Origin: UBA4416 sp048498515
Lineage (GTDB): Bacteria > Bacteroidota > Bacteroidia > B-17B0 > Aurantibacillaceae
Reading direction: 5' to 3'
Assembly: GCA_048498515.1 (NCBI GenBank)
Contig: JBEHXV010000023.1
Coordinates: 1-64,000 of the forward strand
DNA: 64,000 nt
In this document: piece after piece, positions 7,489 to 15,809 of the stretch
How positions within the stretch are numbered: the stretch's first letter is position 1
Layout: each line of letters begins with the position of its first letter
Translations under genes and position numbers: made by a program
The notes under the pieces: generated by a model
The model's input: the letters and a program-made list of their open reading frames with translations, nothing else
Told to the model about the DNA's origin: nothing
Database searches by the model: none

Positions 7489-9117
7489 ATGAATTTCGAT
7501 CAACCCGTGCCGCCAAAAAAGCCTAACGTTTTTTTACCGATAATATTGTCCCTTGTGTTGGTGGTAGGTATGTGGCTGGGGTATTTTTTAAATAAACGCA
7601 TTGGCTCCGGGCCCGCTTACACTGCCGGAAACCAGGCTGCCACTAACGATAAGATAAACAGCTTGCTTGAGTTTATTGAGTACCAGTATGTAGATACGAT
7701 CAATAAAAAAGACCTGGTGGAAAAAACAGTCACATCCATGCTGCAAAGCCTCGATCCGCATTCGAGCTATATTCCGGCCAGCGATTTTGCGTCGGTAAAT
7801 GAGCCGCTTGAAGGTAATTTTGATGGGATAGGTGTAGAGTTCAATATTATCAGGGACACCATCAGGGTTATTACACCTATTGTTGGAGGACCTTCGGAAA
7901 AAATAGGGATCAAGGCGGGCGATAAATTGATTAAAGTGAATGGTAAAAATGTTGCCGGTGTCGGGATCACCAATAAACAGGTGTTCGAAAAACTCCGGGG
8001 AGAAAGAGGAAGTACAGTTAATGTAAGCATTTTAAGAACAGGCATTAAAAAAATGCTTGATTTTAAGATCACACGCGATGCCATTCCTTTGTATAGCCTC
8101 GACGCGTCCTACATGGTGGAGCCAACCATTGGGTATATTAAAATAAGCAAGTTTGCCGCCACCACTTACCAGGAATACCTTAAAGCCTTTAACGATCTCA
8201 CCAAACAGGGAATGAAAAAACTTATCCTCGACCTCCGTGGAAACCCGGGCGGTTACCTGAACGCGGCGGTTGACATCTCGGATGAGTTCTTATCTAACGG
8301 TTTGCAGATTGTGTATACACAAGGAAAAGCCAATCCTAAAAAAGTATATAAAGCCACCGAGCATGGTAGTTTTGAAAAAAACGCCTTGGCCATTTTAATT
8401 GACGAAGGATCGGCCAGCGCCAGCGAAATTGTGGCCGGAGCCATACAGGATAACGACCGCGGGACCATCATTGGCCGTCGTAGTTTTGGCAAAGGCCTGG
8501 TGCAGGACCAAATGCAGTTGCCCGATGGTTCTGCCATTCGCTTAACCATTGCAAGGTATTATACACCTACGGGCCGTTGTATTCAAAAACCCTATACCGA
8601 TGATAAGACAGAGTATTACAACGAGGAATACGACCGCTACCAAAACGGAGAACTGCTAAACGAAGACAGCATTAAGCTGGATAAAAAGCAGCAATTTAAA
8701 ACACCCGAAGGAAAAATTGTATACGGCGGCGGCGGTATTATGCCCGATGTGTTTGTGCCTATTGACACAGCCAGGAGCAATTCGTTCTTAAATAAAGTAT
8801 TCTACGCCGGTGCTATTAATACTTTTGCATTTGAGTATGCCGATAACCATAGGGACAAGTTAAAATCCTACGGAACGGCAAAAAACTACATTGAGAAATT
8901 TGAGGTGAATGAGGCAATTTTAGAGGAGTTTTATCGCTACTGCGAAAAACAGAACCTGAAGATCGGGAACCTTAACAAAACAGTTACGGGTAACGCGTTA
9001 AAGCCGTATTTAAAGGCTTTCATAGGCAGGGATGTGTTTGACAAGGATGCTTATTATCCCATTATCAACAAAAATGATAAATGCATTTTAAAAGCCACCG
9101 AAGTATTATCTAAATAA
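7489..9117 (+). CDS. S41 family C-terminal processing peptidase (CtpA/Prc type)
   Basis: The 542-residue protein has an N-terminal membrane or signal segment (VFLPIILSLVLVVGMWLGYF), then a PDZ domain around residues 90-170 ('GIGVEF', 'KAGDKLIKVNGKNV'). The S41 catalytic core contains 'DLRGNPGGYLNAAVDISD', 'GSASASEIVAGAIQ' and 'RRSFGKGLVQ'. By the 25-residue Ser-Lys spacing of the family, S310 and K335 form the catalytic dyad. Such enzymes trim or degrade proteins in the periplasm from their C-termini. The start chosen leaves a normal signal anchor at the N-terminus. Confidence 0.93.
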   Translation: MNFDQPVPPKKPNVFLPIILSLVLVVGMWLGYFLNKRIGSGPAYTAGNQAATNDKINSLLEFIEYQYVDTINKKDLVEKTVTSMLQSLDPHSSYIPASDFASVNEPLEGNFDGIGVEFNIIRDTIRVITPIVGGPSEKIGIKAGDKLIKVNGKNVAGVGITNKQVFEKLRGERGSTVNVSILRTGIKKMLDFKITRDAIPLYSLDASYMVEPTIGYIKISKFAATTYQEYLKAFNDLTKQGMKKLILDLRGNPGGYLNAAVDISDEFLSNGLQIVYTQGKANPKKVYKATEHGSFEKNALAILIDEGSASASEIVAGAIQDNDRGTIIGRRSFGKGLVQDQMQLPDGSAIRLTIARYYTPTGRCIQKPYTDDKTEYYNEEYDRYQNGELLNEDSIKLDKKQQFKTPEGKIVYGGGGIMPDVFVPIDTARSNSFLNKVFYAGAINTFAFEYADNHRDKLKSYGTAKNYIEKFEVNEAILEEFYRYCEKQNLKIGNLNKTVTGNALKPYLKAFIGRDVFDKDAYYPIINKNDKCILKATEVLSK

Positions 9118-9124
9118 ATAATAT

Positions 9125-9132
9125 TACATTTG
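9125..9132 (+). promoter_or_regulatory. -7 promoter element (TACATTTG) for the downstream lipoprotein
   Basis: TACATTTG sits 19 bases before the ATG at 9152, so the lipoprotein gene may have its own promoter just after the protease stop codon. Confidence 0.4.
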
Positions 9133-9151
9133 GTTATCAAATTACACCCCT

Positions 9152-10033
9152 ATGATAACCAGATTCTTATTAATTCCTGCCTGCACTCTATCACTTGTAT
9201 TTGTTTCCTGCAACGGAAACACCGATCATGAAAACACCTCTGCCGAATTGGTTGATACCGTTAAGTTGGCCGATACAACAGCACTGGCCGAAGAAGAGAG
9301 TGATGTGTCCTATAACCTACCATCTGCTTTGCAGATTGCGTACATTTTTAAAAAATCGGGTTCTGCTTTTGTGCCTACCCTGGCCAACGACGCATCGAAC
9401 ATAAATAAATACAACACCAGCAATTACAAACGCGCTACTAATTTTGGCGTTTATAGCGCCGACCTGGCGTATTGCCTGTTCAATAAAAAATACCAGGAAT
9501 CGAAGCAATACCTCAAAGCCTGTAAAGACCTTGGTTCTTTTTTAGGCTTGAACCAGGCCTTTGAAAGTGACAACATCGCGCAGCGTTTCGAAAAGAACAT
9601 CGCTAACGAAGACTCAACCGTAAAGATCGTTTCGGCGGTTCAGTTAAAAACCGATGTGATGTTTGAACAGAACAGGCAAAAGCATATTACCGTGATTGCT
9701 TTCGCAGGAGCCTGGACAGAAAGCGCTTACATAGCTGCTGAGGTTTATGCGAAGGATAAAAACAAAAAAGCCCTGGCCAGCTTAATGGAACAACTCCTGT
9801 TATCGGAAACCATTATTAAAGCGCTGAAACATTATGAAGCATCGGAATCGGAAATGCCGGTACTGATTACTGCCATTCAAAAAATTAATTCCGAGTTCCA
9901 GGCCATCCCCGCAGTAAAAGTGGCCCTGGAAAAAGATGAGGAAATGGACTTCACTAACATGTATGTTTCCGATGCTGATATAAAAGACGTCACAACATCC
10001 ATTAAAACCTTACGTAAAAGCATCATTGACTAA
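9152..10033 (+). CDS. Conserved lipoprotein of unknown function
   Basis: The 293-residue product has a lipoprotein signal with lipobox 'FVSC' at about residue 20, followed by an acidic linker. The rest is predicted to be mainly helical, with 'AYCLFNKKYQESKQYLKACKDLGSFLGL' and several further amphipathic helices. I recognise no named domain. It probably sits at the inner leaflet of the outer membrane or on the periplasmic side. It is followed 17 bases later by another exported protein gene. Confidence 0.7.
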   Translation: MITRFLLIPACTLSLVFVSCNGNTDHENTSAELVDTVKLADTTALAEEESDVSYNLPSALQIAYIFKKSGSAFVPTLANDASNINKYNTSNYKRATNFGVYSADLAYCLFNKKYQESKQYLKACKDLGSFLGLNQAFESDNIAQRFEKNIANEDSTVKIVSAVQLKTDVMFEQNRQKHITVIAFAGAWTESAYIAAEVYAKDKNKKALASLMEQLLLSETIIKALKHYEASESEMPVLITAIQKINSEFQAIPAVKVALEKDEEMDFTNMYVSDADIKDVTTSIKTLRKSIID

Positions 10034-10050
10034 TTTTTAAACTCCCCGTT

Positions 10051-10512
10051 ATGAAAAATTCAATCAAATATTTTTTTGGCGCCCTCGGATTAATTGGCAT
10101 GATGTCTTTTCAGACAGGCGATAATATTTTGTGCGACAGCAAAGCGCTTAAAGAAAAAGCAAAAGATATGCTTGATCCGTTTAAGTATGACAGCTCAGAG
10201 CTTACCCGCATCATGTACAAGAAAAAAGAGTCGGTGAAGGAAGTGGAAGTGCCTTTATTTATTGGCGAAAAATACCGTTTTGTATTTGTGCTGGAAGCTT
10301 TGCCAAAACCGGTGGAGATCCAGATTTACAATAAGGACAAAGAATCGAAAAACCGCAAATTGCTGTTCAGTTCAAAAGATGCCGGCGTCGATAAAAAAAC
10401 CTGGGAGTTCGAAATTTCCAAATCGCGCCATGTGTATGTCGATTATGTGATTCCGCCAACAGAAGTTGGTTCGTACAGTGGTTGCGCTGTTTTTTCGGTA
10501 GGGTATAAGTAA
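10051..10512 (+). CDS. Exported protein of unknown function
   Basis: The 153-residue product has an N-terminal signal peptide (YFFGALGLIGMMSFQ) followed by a compact domain rich in beta strands: 'EVEVPLFIGEKYRFVFVLEAL', 'VEIQIYNKD', 'KTWEFEIS', 'HVYVDYVIP', and 'GCAVFSVGYK'. This resembles a small beta-sandwich. No catalytic motif is visible. Close spacing to the lipoprotein gene suggests co-transcription and a shared envelope role, but the function is unknown. Confidence 0.7.
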   Translation: MKNSIKYFFGALGLIGMMSFQTGDNILCDSKALKEKAKDMLDPFKYDSSELTRIMYKKKESVKEVEVPLFIGEKYRFVFVLEALPKPVEIQIYNKDKESKNRKLLFSSKDAGVDKKTWEFEISKSRHVYVDYVIPPTEVGSYSGCAVFSVGYK

Positions 10513-10526
10513 TTTTTACTTAAGAC

Positions 10527-10634
10527 TTGTCACTTCGAGTAGGTTTGCTGCCTCTTTGCAAACCATATCGAGAAGTGTTCCTAACTATTGAGTTCTCGAT
10601 ACGCTTCACTACGTTGCGCTACTCGAACTGGCAC
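10527..10634 (+). repeat. Dispersed palindromic repeat, family A copy 1
   Basis: This intergenic block starts TTGTCACTTCGAGTAG and contains a 7-base stem (GGTTTGC at 10542-10548 with GCAAACC at 10558-10564) around a nine-base loop. TATCGAGAAGTG and later TTCTCGATACGC follow. The same element occurs in the opposite orientation near 19.55-19.61 kb with compensatory changes in the stem. It lies between convergent genes. Confidence 0.75.
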
Positions 10635-10652
10635 AAAAAGAAAATTATTGAT

Positions 10653-11039
10653 TTACTTCTTTACCTCCACCTCAAAACCTTTTTTCTTCCAGTCGTCAAA
10701 ACCCTTTTCAAGGTTAACCACATGTGTAAAGCCTTCTTTGGTCATCAGTTCGGCGCATTGCCCGCTGCGGCCACCACCGGCACAGTAAATCAGGTAGGTT
10801 TTTTTCTTGTCGAGCTTTGAGATCGTTTCCTCAGATGCTTTTGCGAACCAATCAATTTGCGTAGCACCTTTAATAAAACCTTTATTCTTCAGTTCATCGT
10901 CGGTACGCAGATCGATCAACACGCCCTTTTTCTCATCAATCAGTTTTTTGAATGCAGCGGCATCCACGTTCTCAACTTTTGTTTGCGCAAAGCTTAAGCC
11001 TGCAATGCATAAGGCGAAAATGGTCAGTAATTTTTTCAT
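10653..11039 (-). CDS. Exported rhodanese-like domain protein
   Basis: The 128-residue protein has a signal peptide cleaved near 'LSFAQ', so it acts outside the cytoplasm. A single rhodanese domain follows: 'VLIDLRTDDELKNKGFIKGATQID', then the active-site loop 'YCAGGGRSGQ' with catalytic Cys86, and 'GFTHVVNLEKGFDDWKKKGF' at the end. Rhodaneses transfer sulfane sulfur; the physiological substrate here is unknown. It is the last gene after the rsmB-like gene and the DUF7793-type gene, six bases from the latter. Confidence 0.9.
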   Translation of the reverse strand: MKKLLTIFALCIAGLSFAQTKVENVDAAAFKKLIDEKKGVLIDLRTDDELKNKGFIKGATQIDWFAKASEETISKLDKKKTYLIYCAGGGRSGQCAELMTKEGFTHVVNLEKGFDDWKKKGFEVEVKK

Positions 11040-11045
11040 GGTGTT

Positions 11046-11471
11046 TTATTTAGGATGTTTAAATGCCAGTAACCACTGGATGGCCTTTTCCTTATCATCG
11101 AACATGCGCATCTTCATGGTTTGTTGCCTGGTAAAATTAATGATAAAATTAATGAGGATGCGGTGTGCGAGCGATTTGACAATAACCGCGGTTGCTTTTG
11201 TGTAGAGGTTAATTTCGGGTTGGGTAGAAAATTCACGTGCTTCTTTTGAAATGTTGGTGTAGCGGCCGGCTTCCACCAATACAAGGCAACTGTGTTCGCC
11301 ATGCGCCCTTGCCTTTAAAAATTCAAACTGGTTCACGGAATCTTCATATTCAATCTGCACATTATCCTTTAATTTCATGAAGATAATGCCATTGCTCCAT
11401 ACCTCATTTGTACTCACCTTATTGGTATGGCTTTCAAGCACCGTTGTTGTATGTGTTTTTTCCAGGATCAC
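11046..11471 (-). CDS. DUF7793-like (STAS/SpoIIAA-like fold) protein
   Basis: The 141-residue product matches the layout of a Bacteroidota family in which a short N-terminal strand region is followed by 'CLVLVEAGRYTNISKEAREF', a helix 'TKATAVIVKSLAHRILINFIINF' and a C-terminal 'MRMFDDKEKAIQWLLAFK'. The 'kyF-ddkekAl-WL' ending is the hallmark. These proteins resemble the SpoIIAA/STAS fold and have no established activity. The gene overlaps the end of the methyltransferase gene by four bases (ATGA type), so translation is probably coupled. Confidence 0.65.
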   Translation of the reverse strand: MILEKTHTTTVLESHTNKVSTNEVWSNGIIFMKLKDNVQIEYEDSVNQFEFLKARAHGEHSCLVLVEAGRYTNISKEAREFSTQPEINLYTKATAVIVKSLAHRILINFIINFTRQQTMKMRMFDDKEKAIQWLLAFKHPK

Positions 11472-12679
11472 TTAACGCGTTTGATCAGGGCCATGTAAAA
11501 ACCATCAAACCCTTCGCTTGGCAAGATAGTTTTATCTTTTATGAATTCAAAATCTTTGTTTTCTTCCAAAAATTTATCCACCTGTTTTCGGTTTTCGCTT
11601 GGTAAAATGCTGCAGGTTGAATACACCAGTTGCCCGCCTTTTTTGGTCATAGCCGAATACTCGCTCAGGATCTTTTGCTGAATGGTTTTTGTACGTTCAA
11701 TAAAATCAGGGTTTAGTTTCCATTTTGCATCCGGGTTACGCTTAATAACACCCGTACCGCTGCAGGGTACATCCAGCAACACACGGTCGGCTGTGTTTTC
11801 CAAACGCTTAATGGTTTTACTTCCTTCAATTAAGCGTGGCTCCACATTACTGGCAGTGGCGCGGCGCGCCCGTTTTTTTAACTCGTCCAGTTTCCACTGC
11901 GTCACATCCATGGAAATGATGCGTCCTTTGTTTTGCATGAGCGCCGAAAGGTGCAGGGTTTTTCCGCCACCCCCGGCACAAGCATCAATTACGCGCATAC
12001 CTGGCTCAACATCTAAAAATTCGGAAATGGATTGGGAACCCGCATCCTGTAGCTCAAACAAACCAAGTTTAAACAATGGGTTCTGGAACAGGTTTTGCCG
12101 TTTGGTTAAAATAAGCGCGTTATCATAACCTTTCAGCGGCTCTACTTCTATTTCCTGCTCCGCCAAATGTTTTTGAAGAATTTCTTTTTTTGTCTTTAAC
12201 GTATTCACCCGCAGTACCACTTCTGCCTGGTCATTCAGCGCTTTGGCTTCTGTTTCCCAGGCCTTAGTACCCAGTTCACTTTCGCACAAGTCCCATAACC
12301 AATCGGGATAAGCTTGCAAAATACGCTGGTCCTTAATCCCCTTATAACGTTCAATGATCTCTTTGCCATTCAATTGTTTAAACTCGCGTTCTTCGGGCAG
12401 TGGCAATTGCTGTAATACAAAGTATACACCCAGTACTTTCCATAAATCGTTTTCAGAACCTGCCAGGTATGTTAGTAAGCGGTAGTTGCGTACAATGTCA
12501 TAGGTTGTTTCCGCTACAAAACGGCGGTCGCGACCACCAAACTTAGGGTTTTCCTTCAGGGTCTTTTCAATCACCTTATCGGCATATTTGTTCTCCGTAA
12601 AAATAGTGTGCAAAGCAGTGACTACAGCCTGCAATAAAACGCGGTGCGGTTTTGCCTGTTTTGTGATTTTTTTGCCCAT
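11468..12679 (-). CDS. RsmB/NOP2-SUN family rRNA m5C methyltransferase
   Basis: The 403-residue protein has an N-terminal NusB-like helical region and a C-terminal SAM-dependent methyltransferase domain. Visible motifs are the SAM-binding 'DACAGGGGKTLHLSALM', the catalytic 'LLDVPCSGTGVIKRNPDAKW' and 'LVYSTCSILPSEN', which supply the two cysteines of m5C enzymes. The likely substrate is 16S rRNA. I use the ATG at 12679: it is preceded by an AGAGGAG ribosome-binding site and by the promoter box TAACTTTG, which overlaps the alternative ATG at 12706. Confidence 0.9.
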   Translation of the reverse strand: MGKKITKQAKPHRVLLQAVVTALHTIFTENKYADKVIEKTLKENPKFGGRDRRFVAETTYDIVRNYRLLTYLAGSENDLWKVLGVYFVLQQLPLPEEREFKQLNGKEIIERYKGIKDQRILQAYPDWLWDLCESELGTKAWETEAKALNDQAEVVLRVNTLKTKKEILQKHLAEQEIEVEPLKGYDNALILTKRQNLFQNPLFKLGLFELQDAGSQSISEFLDVEPGMRVIDACAGGGGKTLHLSALMQNKGRIISMDVTQWKLDELKKRARRATASNVEPRLIEGSKTIKRLENTADRVLLDVPCSGTGVIKRNPDAKWKLNPDFIERTKTIQQKILSEYSAMTKKGGQLVYSTCSILPSENRKQVDKFLEENKDFEFIKDKTILPSEGFDGFYMALIKRVK

Positions 12680-12703
12680 GACTCCTCTAAATGTATAAGG
12701 CGT

Positions 12704-12711
12704 CAAAGTTA
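12704..12711 (-). promoter_or_regulatory. -7 promoter element (TAACTTTG) for the rsmB-like operon
   Basis: The minus strand reads TAACTTTG 24 bases before the ATG at 12679. It overlaps an upstream ATG at 12706, which therefore cannot be the start of this transcript. Confidence 0.5.
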
Positions 12712-12748
12712 CTTTAATTTTTTATTATATTTACCTATTACCAATCGC

Positions 12749-14041
12749 ATGGAAACTATGACTAAATTTTTTCTTTCGTTTTTATTGTTAGCGGGCATTG
12801 TTTCTGCTCAGAATAAAAAACGCATCTTACTGGCTAATGGCGTAGCGCATATTGGCAATGGGCAGGTTTTGGAGAACAGCTACATTGCTATTAAGGATGG
12901 TAAAATTGATATGGTAGCCGACGCGCGGTTAACACGCCTTGATCCCGCACAGTTTGACACAACCATCAATATTTCGGGCAAGCATGTGTACCCTGGACTC
13001 ATAGCGCCAAACTGTATCCTGGGATTGCAGGAAGCGGAAGCCGTAAGACAAACCAGCGATTATGCCGAGGTTGGAGAATACAACCCGCACATTCGCAGTT
13101 TAATTGCGTATAATGCCGAAAGCAAGATCCTGGAAACGGTGAAAGCCAACGGTGTCTTATATACACAATCCACACCACGTTATGGCGTTATCAGTGGCAT
13201 GTCGTCCATACTGGCTACCGATGGCTGGAACTGGGAAGATGCCGTGATAAAGGCGGATGATGGGGTGCATGTAAATTTTCCGAACACCATGCAAAAACGC
13301 GGCTGGTGGGCAGAACCCCTGCCAAGCGAAAAAAATGTGCGTTATGCCGACCAGTTAAATGAGCTGGCTGCTTTTTTCGACAATGCCCAGGCCTATAGCA
13401 AAACACAAAACGTAATGGATAAGAACCTGCGGTTTGAAGCCATGAAAGGCATTTTTGACGGAACAAAGAATTTATACATTCATGCCGATTATGTAAAGGA
13501 TATTATTGGCGCGGTGAATTTTGCAAAACGTTACAACATAAAAAAAATGGTATTAGTGGGTGGACGTGAAAGCTATAAAGTAACCAAACTGTTGCGCGAA
13601 AATAATGTAGCGGTAATGGTAAACCGTTTGCATGATCTTCCTGACCTGCCCGAACTGGATACGGATATTTTATACAAGCTGCCTTATTTGCTGCAAAAAG
13701 ACTCCGTGACATTTTGCATCCAAAATCAGGGCGATATGGAAGCCATGAACGCACGAAACCTGGCTTTTTTAGCGGGAACAGCTGCGGCTTATGGTTTGAC
13801 CAAGGAGCAGGCCCTGCAAAGCATCACATTAAGCCCTGCAAAAATCCTGGGAGTAGATAACCTGATAGGAAGTATTGAAACAGGAAAGCTGGCATCCATT
13901 GTGGTTTCCGATGGCGATATCCTGGATATGAAAAGCAACAACATCATCCTGGCTTTTGTGAACGGAAGAAGCATTAAACTGACCAATTTCCAGAACGACC
14001 TGTATAAAAAGTATTCAAATAAATTAGGGATCAAGGAATAG
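12749..14041 (+). CDS. Exported amidohydrolase-superfamily protein with missing metal ligands
   Basis: The 430-residue product has a signal peptide (MTKFFLSFLLLAGIVSAQ) and an amidohydrolase layout: an N-terminal beta-sandwich strand set 'VLENSYIAIKDGKI' and a C-terminal 'LGVDNLIGSIETGKLASIVVSDGDILDM'. The usual first metal motif after 'PGLI' (His-x-His) is replaced by 'YPGLIAPNCILGLQEAE', so the canonical binuclear site is broken. A later 'LYIHADYVKDI' keeps one histidine. This degenerate type occurs in Bacteroidota next to intact paralogues; here the neighbour is adenine deaminase. The start could also be the ATG at 12758. Catalytic activity is doubtful. Confidence 0.75.
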   Translation: METMTKFFLSFLLLAGIVSAQNKKRILLANGVAHIGNGQVLENSYIAIKDGKIDMVADARLTRLDPAQFDTTINISGKHVYPGLIAPNCILGLQEAEAVRQTSDYAEVGEYNPHIRSLIAYNAESKILETVKANGVLYTQSTPRYGVISGMSSILATDGWNWEDAVIKADDGVHVNFPNTMQKRGWWAEPLPSEKNVRYADQLNELAAFFDNAQAYSKTQNVMDKNLRFEAMKGIFDGTKNLYIHADYVKDIIGAVNFAKRYNIKKMVLVGGRESYKVTKLLRENNVAVMVNRLHDLPDLPELDTDILYKLPYLLQKDSVTFCIQNQGDMEAMNARNLAFLAGTAAAYGLTKEQALQSITLSPAKILGVDNLIGSIETGKLASIVVSDGDILDMKSNNIILAFVNGRSIKLTNFQNDLYKKYSNKLGIKE

Positions 14042-14049
14042 TTTTTGGC

Positions 14050-14121
14050 ACCCTGTCACGACGTGTCGTAAGAGTCGAAGGGTGATTATGGCAGAGGCTT
14101 CGACTCCGCTCAGCCTGACAA
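14050..14121 (+). repeat. Dispersed repeat, family B copy 1 (TTCGACTCCGCTCAG type)
   Basis: This intergenic repeat carries GTCGAAGGGTGA (14073-14084) and TTCGACTCCGCTCAGCCTGACA from 14099, whose GTCGAAG/CTTCGAC ends are inverted. Related copies occur near 20.90, 48.99 and 54.49 kb. It lies just upstream of the adenine deaminase gene. Confidence 0.7.
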
Positions 14122-14152
14122 AGAGCTCCTCTCCTTTGTGGTGATAAAACCA

Positions 14153-15775
14153 ATGATTATCAAATCAAACCTCATAGACATTGTTGCCCGGGAAATTTTT
14201 CCGGCTGAGCTTAGTATTGAAAACAACAGGATTACTTCTGTTAAACGGATCACTGAAAAACAATCAACATATATCTTACCGGGTTTTGTAGACGCGCATG
14301 TGCACGTGGAAAGCAGCATGTTGGTGCCCTCCGAATTTGCCCGCCTGGCAGTAACGCATGGTACTGTTGGCACCATTTCCGATCCGCATGAAATTGCTAA
14401 CGTTCTGGGAGTTGCCGGTGTGGATTATATGATTGATAATGCCAAACAGGTTCCTTTTCATTTTTATTTCGGGGCGCCATCCTGCGTACCGGCTACCAAT
14501 TTTGAAACAGCAGGCGCGGTCATCAATTCAAATGATATTGACAGGCTGTTAAGCCGCAAAGAAATTGTTTACCTGGCCGAGATGATGAATTTCCCCGGGG
14601 TGATCTATAAAGATGAAGAGGTGCTGAAAAAACTTGCTTCTGCTAAAAGATATGGCAAACCCATTGATGGTCATGCGCCGGGTTTAATGGGCGAGGACAT
14701 GCAGCGGTATTTCAATGCCGGCATTAGCACCGACCACGAATGTTTTGGGTACATGGAAGCGCTTGATAAATTAAAGCATGGCGTGAAAGTGATGATCCGT
14801 GAAGGAAGCGCTGCTAAAAATTTCGAAACACTTATTCCTTTATTAAAAGATTACCCGGAGCAAATGATGTTTTGTTGCGACGATAAGCATCCCGATAATT
14901 TAATTGAATCGCATATCAACGATCATGTGAAGCGCGCACTAAAACATGGACACAATTTATATGATGTATTAAGGGCGGCTTCTTACAATGTCATTAAGCA
15001 TTATAATTTGCCCATAGGTCTGTTGCAGCTTGGCGATAGGGCCGATTTTATTGAGATTGATAATCTAAGCGATTTCACCATTCTCAAAACCTATATCGGC
15101 GGCAGCCTGGTAGCCGAAAAAGGCCAATCCTTTATTAAAGCGGTAAATGCGCCCATTCTTAATAATTTTAATTGTAGCTTAAAGCAACCCGCCGACTTTA
15201 AACTGAAAGCGGAAGGCGAACGCATTAGGGTAATAGAGGTGTTGGACGGGCAATTGGTGACGAACGAACTCTATGCCCCCTCAACGCATGAAAACGGTTT
15301 TGCAGAATCCAATACATTGGACGATGTTTTAAAGATTGCGGTGGTGAACCGTTACAACGATGCACCCATTGCCAAAGCTTTTATTAAAAATGTTGGTCTG
15401 AAGGAAGGAGCCATTGCCAGTTGCGTAGCGCACGACTGCCACAACATTGTGGTGGTGGGCACCAATGATGAGGATATGTGCAAAGCGGTGAACCTTATCA
15501 TTAAAGCCAAAGGCGGTATTTCCCTGGCAAACCAAAAAGAAGAACTGGTACTGGAATTACCCATTGCCGGCATTATGACCAACCAACCTGCTGAAGAAGT
15601 GGCACAGGCTTATACCAAACTGGATAAACGTGCCAAAGAACTGGGAAGCAAACTCCGAGCGCCTTACATGAGTTTGTCCTTTATGGCCTTACTGGTTATT
15701 CCCGAATTAAAGCTCAGCGACAAAGGCTTGTTCAACGGAAAGAGCTTTGAGTTTACGGAGGTGTTTGTGGATTAA
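14153..15775 (+). CDS. ade: Adenine deaminase
   Basis: The 540-residue enzyme deaminates adenine to hypoxanthine in purine salvage. The metal-binding and catalytic motifs are complete: 'PGFVDAHVHVESSML', 'ISDPHEIANVLG', 'DGHAPGLMG', 'STDHECFG' and 'FCCDDKHPDNLIE'. The C-terminal domain has the typical 'VAHDCHNIVVVGTNDEDM' and 'LPIAGIMTNQPAEEVA'. I chose the ATG at 14153; two GTG codons from 14138 are possible but fall beside the repeat. Length and motifs agree with the family. Confidence 0.95.
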   Translation: MIIKSNLIDIVAREIFPAELSIENNRITSVKRITEKQSTYILPGFVDAHVHVESSMLVPSEFARLAVTHGTVGTISDPHEIANVLGVAGVDYMIDNAKQVPFHFYFGAPSCVPATNFETAGAVINSNDIDRLLSRKEIVYLAEMMNFPGVIYKDEEVLKKLASAKRYGKPIDGHAPGLMGEDMQRYFNAGISTDHECFGYMEALDKLKHGVKVMIREGSAAKNFETLIPLLKDYPEQMMFCCDDKHPDNLIESHINDHVKRALKHGHNLYDVLRAASYNVIKHYNLPIGLLQLGDRADFIEIDNLSDFTILKTYIGGSLVAEKGQSFIKAVNAPILNNFNCSLKQPADFKLKAEGERIRVIEVLDGQLVTNELYAPSTHENGFAESNTLDDVLKIAVVNRYNDAPIAKAFIKNVGLKEGAIASCVAHDCHNIVVVGTNDEDMCKAVNLIIKAKGGISLANQKEELVLELPIAGIMTNQPAEEVAQAYTKLDKRAKELGSKLRAPYMSLSFMALLVIPELKLSDKGLFNGKSFEFTEVFVD

Positions 15776-15809
15776 TTTTTTGTATATTTAATACAATATT
15801 ATAAAACTT

